From Arenicola marina (taxonomy: Eukaryota > Annelida > Polychaeta > Arenicolidae): 64,000 nucleotides of DNA. Each line of letters starts with the position of its first letter. Within the stretch, counting starts at the first letter, position 1. Under the pieces are notes generated by a model, which did no database searches, had not been told where the DNA came from, and saw nothing but the letters and a program-made list of their open reading frames with translations. A program made the position numbers and the translations under genes. The stretch lies in NCBI GenBank assembly GCA_964019135.1, contig OZ025255.1:40330811-40394810 (forward strand), written 5' to 3'. Of the stretch, positions 1 to 11,296 are shown one piece after another.

Positions 1-1137
1 TGAGGCGCTGGAGCCACCCACGATGGCCTTACTAACGATCCCCATGCTTACGACTGGCCTCTGCATTGTTGCTATAAGCACTGTCTCCTCGTGGCGGCGG
101 GATAAAGTCCTATCTAGTTGACATAAAGCAACGCCATGGTGGTAATTCATCAATTGGGATGTGCTTTATGCGAACGGAGATGCAAAGTCTACCACATAAG
201 GTGGCTCGGGCAATATGAGAGGGAAGCCAGCGTGGCAAAGGAAAAACTGAAGGCGGCTTAGCAACGGACAGAACTGAAGGCGGCTTGGCAAAACTAATAG
301 CCGCGGAAGTCTTAGGAAGAGGGCGACGAAGGAAGTAAAAATGGGGAAGACAAATGCTGTAGCACGGGTGAACGTAGTTAGTGAGGAACAGGACAGGAAC
401 ACAAGACCCTGCATAAGATGATTAATGTTGCTGGAGACGAAAAAGCTAAAATCGATATATGTATTATGGCTAACGTACAGAAAGATAAAGAAACAGTGGC
501 ACATGAAAACGAGAAAGGTTTGCTTCGTTAGAAGGCTCCTGGAGGTAAATAAAAAGGGAGACAGAAACGGAAGAGAAACGTGTGCCACGTGGCTGGCTTA
601 ATGTGTTGAGGGGGAAGGGGAGGCGGACACGGCGTAATGGGGACGAGTGAACTAAAAGGACCAGGATGGTCGCAAAGGAAGGCATATAAGTGGGAGATAA
701 ATAAAACTGTACAGACAATGATAAAAGAAACCGTCATTTGAGATGACGCATTAAGCAATTGAACCTACCTTAATGAGGTTTCGTCAGACTGCCTAGACCC
801 CTGGGATCTTCAAAGTCGAGGTTTATCACGCTGCCTACGCAGTTAATGACCCAGGATGGAGCCCGACGAGTAGAAGGGCTCGGATGGTTTGTCTGACTGG
901 TGGGTTTGTCCGCTTAAATAATGCACACATGGTCTCAGTAAACTCGGTCAAGGAGCCTCTGCATGTAATGACGGTCGAGGCACAGAACGCCCCCCAACAA
1001 TGCAGGCGCGGTGCGACGGGCATGAATCGGTGGTGTTTCAGGCCACTTTTGGGCACATCCTGGATCAATTGCGCCAGGAAGACTCTCGGGACAATGAAAT
1101 GGGGTTTGGATGAACCTTGCCCCAGAGGCACGTGCCG
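1..1137. other. No recognisable gene
   Basis: I see no conserved coding exon, RNA gene or clear repeat here. The open frames (for example 166-588 minus and 835-1131 minus) have no family resemblance I recognise and look like chance frames in AT/GC-mixed intergenic or intronic DNA. If the Lon protease gene extends upstream of 17967, this could be one of its introns, but that is inference. Confidence 0.5.
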
Positions 1138-1354
1138 GGGAACCCACCCTGTTGATCTGCAGCTCAGCTTGCTTACCTTAACTGAGCCAGGGAGGCTCCC
1201 TGCAGCTTGCTTACCTTAACTGAGCCAGGGAGGCTCCCTGCAGCTTGCTTACCTTAACTGAGCCAGGGAGGCTCCCTGGCAGGGTTCGAACCCACGACCT
1301 GTTGATCTGTTTCTCAGCCTGCTTACCTTAACTGAGCTAGGGAGGCTCCCTGCA
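1138..1354 (-). mobile_element. tRNA-derived SINE fragments with a 38-bp tandem duplication
   Basis: On the minus strand a tRNA-like head is visible: an A-box-like TAGCTCAGTTAAGG and a B box GGTTCGAACCC (GGGTTCGAACCC at 1282-1293). The head segment of 38 bp, containing CTTACCTTAACTGAGCCAGG on the plus strand, is repeated in tandem about three times at 1165-1278 and returns once more, diverged, at 1321-1354. Part of the B-box-proximal sequence (GTTGATCTG) occurs both at 1151 and 1301. This suggests two overlapping SINE copies, or one copy that was then partly tandem-duplicated. It is not a tRNA gene, because no full cloverleaf can be drawn. Confidence 0.65.
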
Positions 1355-1430
1355 GCCTCTGTCTGGTAATACGCCTATTTGAGACAGACACAGCTTGTCA
1401 CAGTCGTTATCTTGTGCAGTATTTTGTTTG
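1352..1430 (-). mobile_element. Relic of non-LTR retrotransposon ORF2 C-terminus
   Basis: The minus strand encodes CDKLCLSQIGVLPDRGC, which lines up with CGKLCRSQIGLLSHQRKC at the end of the LINE fragment near 27.2 kb. That Cys-rich tail is typical of the C-terminus of many LINE reverse transcriptases. Only about 25 residues survive, and the piece directly abuts the SINE fragments at 1138-1354. Its 5' limit is unclear. This is a short, decayed remnant; the call rests on the similarity between the two places in this window. Confidence 0.55.
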
Positions 1431-1640
1431 GCTATTCCAGAAGGAACCGATCGCCCCAGAGATGAGATCGTTTTAAGATCCATTTTTATAATTGTTTTGT
1501 TCCTCCTGCCTGTAAGGCCGCTGAAACTGCAATGAACATATCGGCCGTTGGTTTGGACTTTAATGTGGCTGCTATAAATAGCCACATGGTGGCTGTAAAG
1601 GGTGGTGAACAACGTCGCTAACGGCGCCGGGACACCCCGA

Positions 1641-1658
1641 CCCCCCCCCCCCCCCCCC
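1641..1658. repeat. Poly-C tract (18 C)
   Basis: An uninterrupted run of 18 C. Similar long C or G runs occur at 9469-9483 (G), 43293-43309 (C) and 43769-43783 (C). Runs like these are prone to length error in assemblies. Confidence 0.95.
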
Positions 1659-1804
1659 AGCGACCCATGAGGGCCTTGTTGATTTAAGCCCCACGCGACG
1701 GGTGCCAAGCAACAACCCACGCTATTCATATCTACAGGAAACCATGGTAACTTGTGGGAGGGGATAGACGTTGGGCTAAATGGGGCTGAGATGAGGATTT
1801 AACA

Positions 1805-2526
1805 CTGTCACTGTGCCAGAGGGCACTGACAGGGAACACTGTCAGGGGGCACTGACAGAGGGCACTGCCAGGGGGCGCTGACAGGGGGCGCTGACAGGGG
1901 GCACTGACAGGGGGCACTGCCAGAGGGCCCTGACAGGGATCACTGCCAGGGGGCACTAACAGGGGGCACTGCCAGGGGGCACTGACAGGGGCACTGACAG
2001 AGGGCACTGACCGGGGGCACTGACAGAGGGCACTGCCAGGGGGCACTGACAGGGGCACTGACAGGGGGCACTGACCGGGGGCACTGACAGAGGGCACTGC
2101 CAGGGGGCACTGACAGGGGCACTGACCGGGGGCACTGACAGAGGGCACTGCCAGGGGGCCCTGACAGGGGGCTCTGACAAGGGGTACTGACAGGGGGCAC
2201 TGACAGGGGGCACTGACCGGGGGCACTGACAGAGGGCACTGCCAGGGGGCACTGACAGGGGCACTGACCGGGGGCACTGACAGAGGGCACTGCCAGGGGG
2301 CCCTGACAGGGGGCCCTGACAAGGGGTACTGACAGGGGGCACTGACAGGGGGCACTGACCGGGGGCACTGACAGAGGGCACTGCCAGGGGGCACTGACAG
2401 GGGCACTGACCGGGGGCACTGACAGAGGGCACTGCCAGGGGGCCCTGACAGGGGGCCCTGACAAGGGGCACTGACAGGGGGCACTGACAGGGGGCACTGA
2501 CAGGGGTCACTGACAGGGGCACTGTC
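1805..2526. repeat. 13-bp minisatellite with 142-bp higher-order repeat
   Basis: The unit is ACTGACAGGGGGC with 12-bp variants, about 55 copies. A marker variant (AAGGGGTACT or AAGGGGCACT) recurs at 2179, 2321 and 2463, exactly 142 bp apart, so blocks of 11 units have been duplicated as a whole. Overlapping minus-strand open frames of 185-265 codons read through because the C-rich strand of the unit lacks stops in all frames. I do not regard them as genes. Confidence 0.95.
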
Positions 2527-2639
2527 CACAAACTACACCGATAGACGGGGGGTGGAGGGGGCGGGTGTTGGTGCTCATTGGCCGCCCACTCTTCGGACCA
2601 TGATCCATTAAGTCTAGCGTGTTTGTCCATCTCTGTTGA

Positions 2640-3030
2640 TTGAATTATCTTGTATTCAAGAAAAATATCGGTTTACAGAGCTGCCAGAATGCCATGATGT
2701 TTTGTCCGATATGTTGTTAATGGGCCATTCTTCCATGTTAGGACGGACCATTGGTTCAGCATAGCTCACGTATGACTCGCCTACCGTTTACTATACTAAT
2801 TCATTTCGTGGAACATGGAAGATGGATTTGTTAATGCTGCTCGTAGAGAATATATGCGTATGTTTTCTTAAATCAATGCAATCTTGTTAGTGGTAACTGT
2901 TTAGGCCTATCATATACATGTATAATGCCAATACCAGTGTGCGATGCAATTTGGAGAATTCCTTAAATATAAATTGTTAAACAAGTTACCCATACGAGTT
3001 CACAGTGTCACAGAAGTTACCGTTGCTGCA
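2640..3030. other. Unannotated AT-rich spacer
   Basis: Moderately AT-rich sequence between two minisatellites. I see no coding exon, RNA gene or repeat unit in it. Confidence 0.5.
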
Positions 3031-3033
3031 AAG

Positions 3034-4512
3034 ACTATGTATAGACTACCGGCAGGCCATGACTGTCACGCCAACACCTGGGGGACTATATATAGACTAC
3101 CGGCAGGCCATGACTGTCACACAAACACCTGGGGGACTATATATAGACTACCGGCAGGCCATGACTGTCACGCCAACACCTGGGGGACTATGTATAGACT
3201 ACCGGCAGGCCATGACTGTCACGCCAACACCTGGGGGACTATGTATAGACTACCGGCAGGCCATGACTGTCACGCCAACACCTGGGGGACTATGTATAGA
3301 CTACCGGCAGGCCATGACTGTCACGCCAACACCTGGGGGACTATGTATAGACTACCGGCAGGCCATGACTGTCACGCCAACACCTGGGGGACTATGTATA
3401 GACTACCGGCAGGCCATGACTGTCACGCCAACACCTGGGGGACTATGTATAGACTACCGGCAGGCCATGACTGTCACGCCAACACCTGGGGGACTATATA
3501 TAGACTACCGGCAGGCCATGACTGTCACGCCAACACCTGGGGGACTATATATATAGACTACCGGCAGGCCATGACTGTCACGCCAACACCTGGGGGACTA
3601 TATATAGACTACCGGCAGGCCATGACTGTCACGCCAACACCTGGGGGACTATGTATAGACTACCGGCAGGCTATGACTGTCACGCCAACACCTGGGGGAC
3701 TATGTATAGACTACCGGCAGGCCATGACTGTCACGCCAACACCTGGGGGACTATGTATAGACTACCGGCAGGCCATGACTGTCACGCCAACACCTGGGAG
3801 ACTATGTATAAACTACCGGCAGGCCATGACTGTCACGCCAACACCTGGGGGACTATATATAGACTACCGGCAGGCCATGACTGTCACGCCAACACCTGGG
3901 GGACTATATATAGACTACCGGCAGGCCATGACTGTCACGCCAACACCTGGGGGACTATGTATAGACTACCGGCAGGCCATGACTGTCACACCAACACCTG
4001 GGGGACTATGTATAGACTACCGGAAGGCCATGACTGTCACGCCAACACCTGGGGGACTATGTATAGACTACCGGCAGGCCATGACTGTCACGCCAACACC
4101 TGGGGGACTATGTATAGACTACCGGCAGGCCATGACTGTCACGCCAACACCTGGGGGACTATGTATAGACTACCGGCAGGCCATGACTGTCACGCCAACA
4201 CCTGGGGGACTATATATAGACTACCGGCAGGCCATGACTGTCACGCCAACACCTGGGGGACTATGTATAGACTACCGGCAGGCCATGACTGTCACACCAA
4301 CACCTGGGGGACTATGTATAGACTACCGGAAGGCCATGACTGTCACGCCAACACCTGGGGGACTATGTATAGACTACCGGCAGGCCATGACTGTCACGCC
4401 AACACCTGGGGGACTATGTATAGACTACCGGAAGGCCATGACTGTCACGCCAACACCTGGGGGACTATGTATAGACTACCGGCAGGCCATGGCTGTCACG
4501 CCAACACCTGGG
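3034..4512. repeat. 51-bp minisatellite, about 29 copies
   Basis: The unit contains AGACTACCGGCAGGCCATGA and is 51 bp, checked as TGGGGGACT at 3181 and 3232. One unit near 3547 carries an extra TA pair that shifts the phase. A pair of linked variants (CACACCAACACC followed by CCGGAAGG) appears at about 3987-4021 and again 306 bp later, so a six-unit block was duplicated. Because 51 is divisible by three, two plus-strand frames stay open for hundreds of codons (2944-4578 and 3651-4628). No start context, signal peptide or splice site supports a protein. Confidence 0.95.
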
Positions 4513-4579
4513 ATTTCCATAATCCGACATATTCGTCATCCGACACTAATTCGCGTGTCACCGAACATGTCGGATTAAT

Positions 4580-4868
4580 GAGTTATGACTATATCACAGT
4601 TCGTGGATTATTATGGATTCGTTTATAACCGTTTCCAAGGCTCAAGTACACAATACACACGAATCAATGCAAACGGAATACAGAATGAACAAACAAATGT
4701 TGGGCATTCACAATAAATTATCAAGTATTTAGCAAAAAGGATGTCTTATGGCTAAATAGACCACTTATCTCCTTCCTTTGATGACGTGAATCACACCGTG
4801 TCAAGCCTTTACAACCGCAAGTACACTAGTTTCATGCAAAGGTGGCTGACAATTCAACTCGAGACTTA
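4580..4868. other. Unannotated spacer
   Basis: Short stretch between the 51-bp array and a SINE; nothing recognisable seen. Confidence 0.5.
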
Positions 4869-4879
4869 TTGATCCAAAG

Positions 4880-5138
4880 GGGGCCGCCCCGATAGCTCAG
4901 TGGGTTAGAGCGTTCGCCTTGAGTGCTCTGGCCACATGAGTGCCTAACGGCACGTGGATCGGTGGTTCGAGCCCCGCTGTGGTCATGTATGTGTGGTCGC
5001 AGGATAAAGATCAAATGTCCTTATTCGCAAAGAGTAGGGGGTTGCCCTAGGGAAATGGCTCCACTCTCCCTTCCTTTTCCCATTGACGCGATATGACCAA
5101 AAGTGATTAAAGCGTCCTCACTATACAACCAACCAATC
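4880..5138 (+). mobile_element. Complete tRNA-derived SINE with target-site duplication
   Basis: A 259-bp element. The head has an A box (GATAGCTCAGTGGGTTAGAG) and a B box (GGTTCGAGCCCCG), the internal RNA polymerase III promoter of tRNA-derived SINEs. The body carries GGCTCCACTCTCCCTTCC and GATATGACCAAAAGTG, and the 3' end is a short ACCAACCAA-type tail. It is flanked by a perfect 11-bp direct repeat, TTGATCCAAAG, at 4869-4879 and 5139-5149, the expected mark of LINE-assisted insertion. A second copy of the same family lies at 10571-10831 in the same orientation. Confidence 0.9.
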
Positions 5139-5149
5139 TTGATCCAAAG

Positions 5150-5384
5150 AAATCAAATGAAGTAAAGCTGTACCAGGGGTATGCTAAGAGATAGACAGAT
5201 ATCCACACAGTGATTCGTCGTACTGAAATAATATCTCACTGAAAGCGGATTCCTGAAACGTCGTTTTTTTAATCTAGGGCGGCATAAGACTTGTTGTATA
5301 CATGTTTAACACCTGATCCGTGACTCTTCATTGGCACAATCATAACCGTTATATAGGTCAATATAGACTTCAACCAATTATCCT
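5150..5384. other. Unannotated spacer
   Basis: Unique sequence between the SINE and the 36-bp array; nothing recognisable. Confidence 0.5.
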
Positions 5385-8300
5385 ATCTATAGGCGTGGGA
5401 GAACGTGTCATTACAGACATATCTATTGGCGTGGGAGAACGTGTGATTACAGACATATTTATAGGCGTTGGAGAACGTGTGATTACAGACATTTCTATTG
5501 GCGTGAGAGAACGTGTCATTACAGACATATCTATAGGCGTGGGAGAACATGTAATTACAGACATATCTATAGGCGTGGGAGAACGTGTCATTACAGGCAT
5601 ATCTATTGGCGTGGGAGAACGTATGATTACAGGCATATCTATAGGCGTGGGTGAACGTGTCATTACAGGCATATCTATTGGCGTGGGAGAACCTGTCATT
5701 ACAGACATATCTATTGGCGTGGGAGAACGTGTAATTACAGACATATCTATAGGCGTGGCAGAACGTGTGATTACATACATATCTATAGGCGTGGGAGAAC
5801 GTGTCATTATAGACATATCTATAGGCGTGGGAGAACGTGTCATTACAGACATATCTATAGGCGTGGGAGAACGTGTGATTACAGACATATCTATAGGCGT
5901 GGGAGAACGTGTCATTACAGACCTATCTATAGGCGTGGGAGAACGTGTGATTACAGACATATCTATAGGCGTGGGAGAACGTGTGATTACATACATGTCT
6001 ATTAGCGTGGGAGAACGTGTCATTATAGACATATCTATAGACGTGGGAGAACGTGTCATTACAGACATATCTATAGGCGTGGGAGAACGTGTCATTACAG
6101 ACATATCTATAGGCGTGGGAGAACGTGTGATTACAGACATATCTATAGGCGTGGGAGAACGTGTAATTACAGACCTATCTATAGGCGTGGGAGAACGTGT
6201 CATTACAGACATATCTATAGGCGTGGGAGAACGTGTGATTACAGACATATCTATAGGCGTGGGAGAACGTGTAATTACAGACCTATCTATAGGCGTGGGA
6301 GAACGTGTCATTACAGACATATCTATAGGCGTGGGAGAACGTGTGATTACAGACATATCTATAGGCGTGGGAGAACGTGTGATTACATACATGTCTATTA
6401 GCGTGGGAGAACGTGTCATTATAGACATATCTATAGGCGTGGGAGAACGTGTCATTACAGACATATCTATAGGCGCGGGAGAACGTGTCATTACAGGCAT
6501 ATCTATTGGCGTGGCAGAACGTGTGATTACATACATATCTATAGGCGTGGGAGAACGTGTCATTACAGACATATCTATAGGCGTGGGAGAACGTGTCATT
6601 ACAGGCATATCTATTGGCGTGGCAGAACGTGTGATTACATACATATCTATAGGCGTGGGAGAACGTGTCATTATAGACATATCTATAGGCGCGGGAGAAC
6701 GTGTAATTACAGACATATCTATAGGCGCGGGAGAACGTGTGATTACAGACATATCTATAGGCGTGGGAGAACGTGTAATTACAGACATATTTATAGGCGT
6801 GGGAGAACGTGTGATTACAGACATTTCTATTGGCGTGAGAGAACGTGTCATTACAGACATATCTATAGGCGTGGGAGAACATGTAATTACAGACATATCT
6901 ATAGGCGTGGGAGAACGTGTGATTACAGACATATCTATTGACGTGGGAGAACGTGTCATTACAGGCATATCTATTGGCGTGGGAGAACGTATGATTACAG
7001 GCATATCTACAGGCGTGGGTGAACGTGTCATTACAGGCATATCTATTGGCGTGGGAGAACCTGTCATTACAGACATATCTATTGGCGTGGGAGAACGTGT
7101 AATTACAGACATATCTATAGGCGTGGCAGAACGTGTGATTACATACATATCTATAGGCGTGGGAGAACGTGTCATTACAGACATATCTATAGGCGTGGGA
7201 GAACGTGTCATTACAGACATATCTATAGGCGTGGGAGAACGTGTGATTACAGACATATCTATAGGCGTGGGAGAACGTGTAATTACAGACCTATCTATAG
7301 GCGTGGGAGAACGTGTGATTACATACATGTCTATTAGCGTGGGAGAACGTGTCATTATAGACATATCTATAGGCGTGGGAGAACGTGTCATTACAGACAT
7401 ATCTATAGGCGCGGGAGAACGTGTCATTACAGGCATATCTATTGGCGTGGGAGAACCTGTCATTACAGACATATCTATTGGCGTGGGAGAACGTGTGATT
7501 ACAGACATATCTATTGGCGTGGCAGAACGTGTGATTACATACATATCTATAGGCGCGGGAGAACGTGTAATTAAAGACATATCTATAGGCGTGGGAGAAC
7601 GTGTAATTACAGACATATCTATAGGCGTGGGAGAACGTGTGATTACAGACAAATCTATAGGCGTGGGAGAACGTGTGATTAAAGACATATCTATAGGCGT
7701 GGGAGAACGTGTAATTACAGACATATCTATAGGCGTGGGAGAACGTGTGATTACAGACAAATCTATAGGCGTGGGAGAACGTGTGATTACAGACATATCT
7801 ATTGGCGTGTGAGAACGTGTGATTACAGACATATCTATAGGCGTGGGAGAAGGTGTCATTACAGATGTATCTATAGGCGTGGGAGAATGTGTCATTACAG
7901 ACATATCTATAGGCGTGGGAGAACGTGTGATTACAGACATATCTGATGGCGTGGGTGAACGTGTGATTACAGACATATCTATTGGCGTGGGTGAACGTGT
8001 CATTACAGACATATCTATATGCGTGGGAGAACGTGTCATTACAGATATATCTATAGGCTTGGGAGAACGTGTCATTACAGATATATCTATAGGCGTGGGA
8101 GAACGTGTCATTACAGACTTATCTATTGGCGTGTGAGAACGTGTGATTACAGACATATCTATAGGCGTGGGAGAACGTGTCATTACAGACATATCTATAG
8201 GCGTGGGAGAACGTGTCATTACAGATATATCTATAAGCGTGGGTGAACGTGTCATTACAGATATATCTATAGGCGTGGGAGAACGTGTCATTACAGACAT

Positions 8301-8734
8301 ATCTATTGGCGTGGGTGAACGTGTCATTACAGACATCTATATGCGTGGGAGAACGTGTCATTACAGATATATCTATAGGCGTGGGAGAACGTGTAATTAC
8401 AGACATATCTATAGGCGTGGGAGAACGTGTCATTACAGACATATCTATTGGCGTGTGAGAACGTGTCATTATAGACATATCTATAGGCGTGGGAGAACGT
8501 GTGATTACAGACATATCTATAGGCGTGGGAGAACGTGTCATTACAGACATATCTATAGGCGTGGGAGAACGTGTGATTACATACATATCTATAGGCGTGG
8601 GAGAACGTGTCATTACAGACATATCTATAGGCGTGGGAGAACGTGTCATTACAGACATATCTATAGGCGTGGGAGAACGTGTCATTACAGACATATCTAT
8701 AGGCGTGGGAGAACGTGTGATTACAGACATATCT
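5385..8734. repeat. 36-bp minisatellite, about 93 copies, with 37-unit higher-order duplication
   Basis: The unit is 36 bp and includes GGCGTGGGAGAACGTGTCAT. Read on the plus strand it gives the 12-residue repeat DISIGVGERVIT, open for 830 codons (5320-7812). The minus strand gives MSVMTRSPTPID, open for 988 codons (5370-8336). Four of the six frames of the consensus lack stops, so these frames are expected by chance of composition. Higher-order structure is clear: the variant CATATTTATAGGCG at 5456 returns at 6788 (1332 bp, 37 units), and ATACATGTCTATTAGCG occurs at 5991, 6387 and 7323 (11 and 26 units apart). Several units near 7807, 8130 and 8455 carry TGTGAGAACG, which puts a stop in the main plus frame. 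Confidence 0.95.
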
Positions 8735-8739
8735 GACGT

Positions 8740-9170
8740 CGGTTTGGAGTCAACTACCCTTACAAAATGGGTAGGATATTCAAAGACATGTTCGAATTGT
8801 TGCATAGGGCAGACTTGATGTTAGTAATGAGCTCCCCCTTGTGGCAGAGTGGTTGTACTTACACCGCTAAGCTGGCTTATAGAAACCATCGCTGAAAGTG
8901 TTTGCACAACTATTACGATTACTATTTGGTAGTAATTTGGTACTATTTGGTAGTACCTCTTGGCTTTGCCGTCCCTGTTATGATTGCGCGTTATACGCAT
9001 TGAGAATTAAGGTGTATCGCTCCTACAAATTGGATGTGATTTACTGTGCGTAATTGGACACTTTCCGTGGCACTCCCAGCACGGTGGCCATCGCTTTATG
9101 ATTAAGATGGATTAACAGCTTGAATTATTCAGTGTTTTCGCCAGGTTATGAAGAAGGCGTGGGGACGGCA
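8740..9170. other. Unannotated spacer
   Basis: No gene or clear repeat. A short ACTATTTGGTAGTA motif is repeated locally near 8920-8960. Confidence 0.5.
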
Positions 9171-9179
9171 TTCGAGACA

Positions 9180-9870
9180 CACACCCTGCCCCTCCCCCTG
9201 GCTCCCCCACCGTTGCTCCCCCACGCTTGGTCCCCCACCCTTTGTCCTTAAGTCAGGGTCTCCCATTTAGGGTCTCTCCCGATGCTGGTTCTCCCATAGG
9301 GGTCCCCCTCACTGGGTCCCCCTCCCAGGGTTCCCCTCCCTGGATCCCCCACCCTGGGCCCGCCACCTTGTCCCTCACCCTCCTACGCCCTTGCCCCCGT
9401 CTTGGTCCGTGCACGCGTCACGTCGAACGCCCGCGGGTAGGAAACACTGGATATAGAGGTAGAGGGGTGGGGGGGGGGGGGGGTTGTTAGGGGTAGGCCT
9501 TGACGGTGATGGGGTAGGGCTGGAGGGTGATGGGGTGGGGCCCTGGTTGGCGGCAACAAGGTTAATTAATGGTCGGGTCCATGAGGCACCACAGATGAGA
9601 GAGACGTGAGAGCCGGATGGGGGTTAGGATATTAGTGGGATGAGGGTGGGGACAAAATATTGAATGGGGCCAGTGACAGTGAAAGGGTCGCACAGAAAAG
9701 AGAACATGACGTGGGTGGAGCAGGGTGGGGGGGTTTCCTGCCGGGATGATGTAGGAGATATATGGGGGCGTAAGACACTTAATGGGAAAGGAGAGAGAGA
9801 GGCGGGGTGGGGGAGGGTGCGGGGTGACATAGTTGGAGAAGGACAGAGGTGTGGGGACACAAAAAGAGAG
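9180..9870. repeat. C-rich then G-rich low-complexity sequence
   Basis: 9180-9420 is a degenerate C-rich repeat built on GGTCCCCCACCC-like motifs. 9455-9870 is G-rich, including a 15-G run at 9469-9483. No coding signal beyond composition-driven open frames. Confidence 0.7.
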
Positions 9871-10570
9871 AGATTAATATAATTTTTCCGGCCGGTCCAT
9901 CATCTATGTCGGTCTCCATGAAGTTCATTATTGTGGCAAGGGCTAGGCGTAATACGATTCTGAAGCAATGATAATAACAATAAAAATGATGGGACATACT
10001 ATAATGTCAAAAAGGATTCAAGCGGAAGCTGAACGAGGCGGGTGTGGATGGGGGTGGGGGGTTGTCATGAACAGAAGTCAGTCAGCCAGTAAAACAAACT
10101 GCTATGAGACGAGGGACGGGAAGCGACATTGCTCGGGTTACTGGGGGACGTGTGCAGCATGACGGGCTGTCTGCCACGGCGCCGCCTGGTGACAGCGAGA
10201 GAAAGCTCGGACCTCGTGCGCTTGGCATTCTGTAGTTGTGCTGTCAAGTGCACGTGGGCATGACCTGCATAACCCAGACAAACAACGTGGTCCTTGTCTT
10301 CCATGTCAGTGCCCACGAAAGGTATTATAACTGTAGTAAATGGTAGGCGTGAGTATTGCGTGGGCTATGTTGAAACAATGGATCTTCCCCCTAACAATGA
10401 AAAAATATGGTGGCCATGGCAGCCGTATGAGTTACATTCTCATCCAGTGTTGACATTTCATCACACTTCCTTTTGTAGAGTGCTGTGTTTCGTGATAGAG
10501 CGTAAACCAACCACCCACACCGGCCGTCAGTGAGACTGAGTTACAGTCCAACAGTTCCAACTTGTACCTC
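9871..10570. other. Unannotated sequence
   Basis: No recognisable exon, RNA gene or repeat family upstream of the second SINE. Confidence 0.45.
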
Positions 10571-10831
10571 GGGGCCGGCGCGATAGCCCAGTGGGCTAGA
10601 GCGCTCGTATTGAGCGCTCTGGCGAACTGAGAGCCGAACGGCATGTGGGTCGGTGGTTCGAGCCCCGCCATGGCCATGTCTGTGTGGTCGCAGGGTAAAG
10701 ATCCCATGTTTTTCCTCGTAAAGAGTATGGGGTTACCCCCGGGGACCTGGCTCCACTCTCCCTTCTATCTCCCATTGAGGCGATATGACCAAAAGTGGTT
10801 AAAGCATCCTGAATAACCAACCAACCAACCC
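10571..10831 (+). mobile_element. tRNA-derived SINE, second copy
   Basis: Same family and orientation as 4880-5138. It has a GATAGCCCAGTGGGCTAGAG A box, a GGTTCGAGCCCCG B box, the GGCTCCACTCTCCCTTC body and a longer (ACCA)n tail. Flanking sequences ACTTGTACCTC (10560-10570) and ACTTGGGCCTC (10832-10842) match at 9 of 11 positions, an aged target-site duplication. The divergence between the two copies means they were not made by a recent segmental duplication. Confidence 0.88.
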
Positions 10832-10842
10832 ACTTGGGCCTC

Positions 10843-11296
10843 TGTAGCTGATCATGCGTTGTTTCCGCGTGATTCTAGTTATGGCTTGTGCATCCACCTC
10901 CCTTGTGTGTGCCCTCGAAGTCACCTTGGATGGCTCTGATGTGCCTCGTCACCGTCTCCTGCCCCCCCCCCCCCATCCCTCCTTCCTGTCCCCTGCTGGG
11001 GAGTGAGTGGGAGATCTAGGCCTTAGTCTTCCTGCGTTACGTCACTATGGTGATGCCACAATAGTAACCCGCCCAGCGACGATGCAGTGGGTAACAGTCA
11101 CGTGGTCACCTATGTAAGGTTACAAAGCGCAGATGTCTGGCGGTTCGTAAACTGCTCGTATAAGCCCCTTACAGAGACATATTAATCTGTTTTTCTTTGA
11201 GAATGAAGCCCAAAAGAGAAGGACACGCAAACTAGAATGGAAAGATGATAAACAAAATTACGAATCTTTCTTCGATTCTGTTTCAAAAAAAGCAAG
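10843..11296. other. Unannotated sequence
   Basis: Includes a C11-type run near 10965. No gene recognised. Confidence 0.45.

Noticed and set aside
1732-2630. Minus-strand open frames rich in VSAPCQCPLSVPP
   Set aside because: They are translations of the 13-bp array. All minus frames are open there and no family or gene structure supports a protein.
2944-4628. 544-codon plus-strand open frame
   Set aside because: Made of near-identical 51-bp units and open in two frames. No signal peptide, splice site or start context.
4880-4985. tRNA gene
   Set aside because: A and B boxes are present, but the arms do not fold into a cloverleaf and the sequence continues into a SINE body with target duplications.
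5320-8818. 830- and 988-codon open frames on opposite strands
   Set aside because: Both come from the 36-bp repeat, whose consensus lacks stops in four frames. Kept as a testable finding, not annotated as genes.
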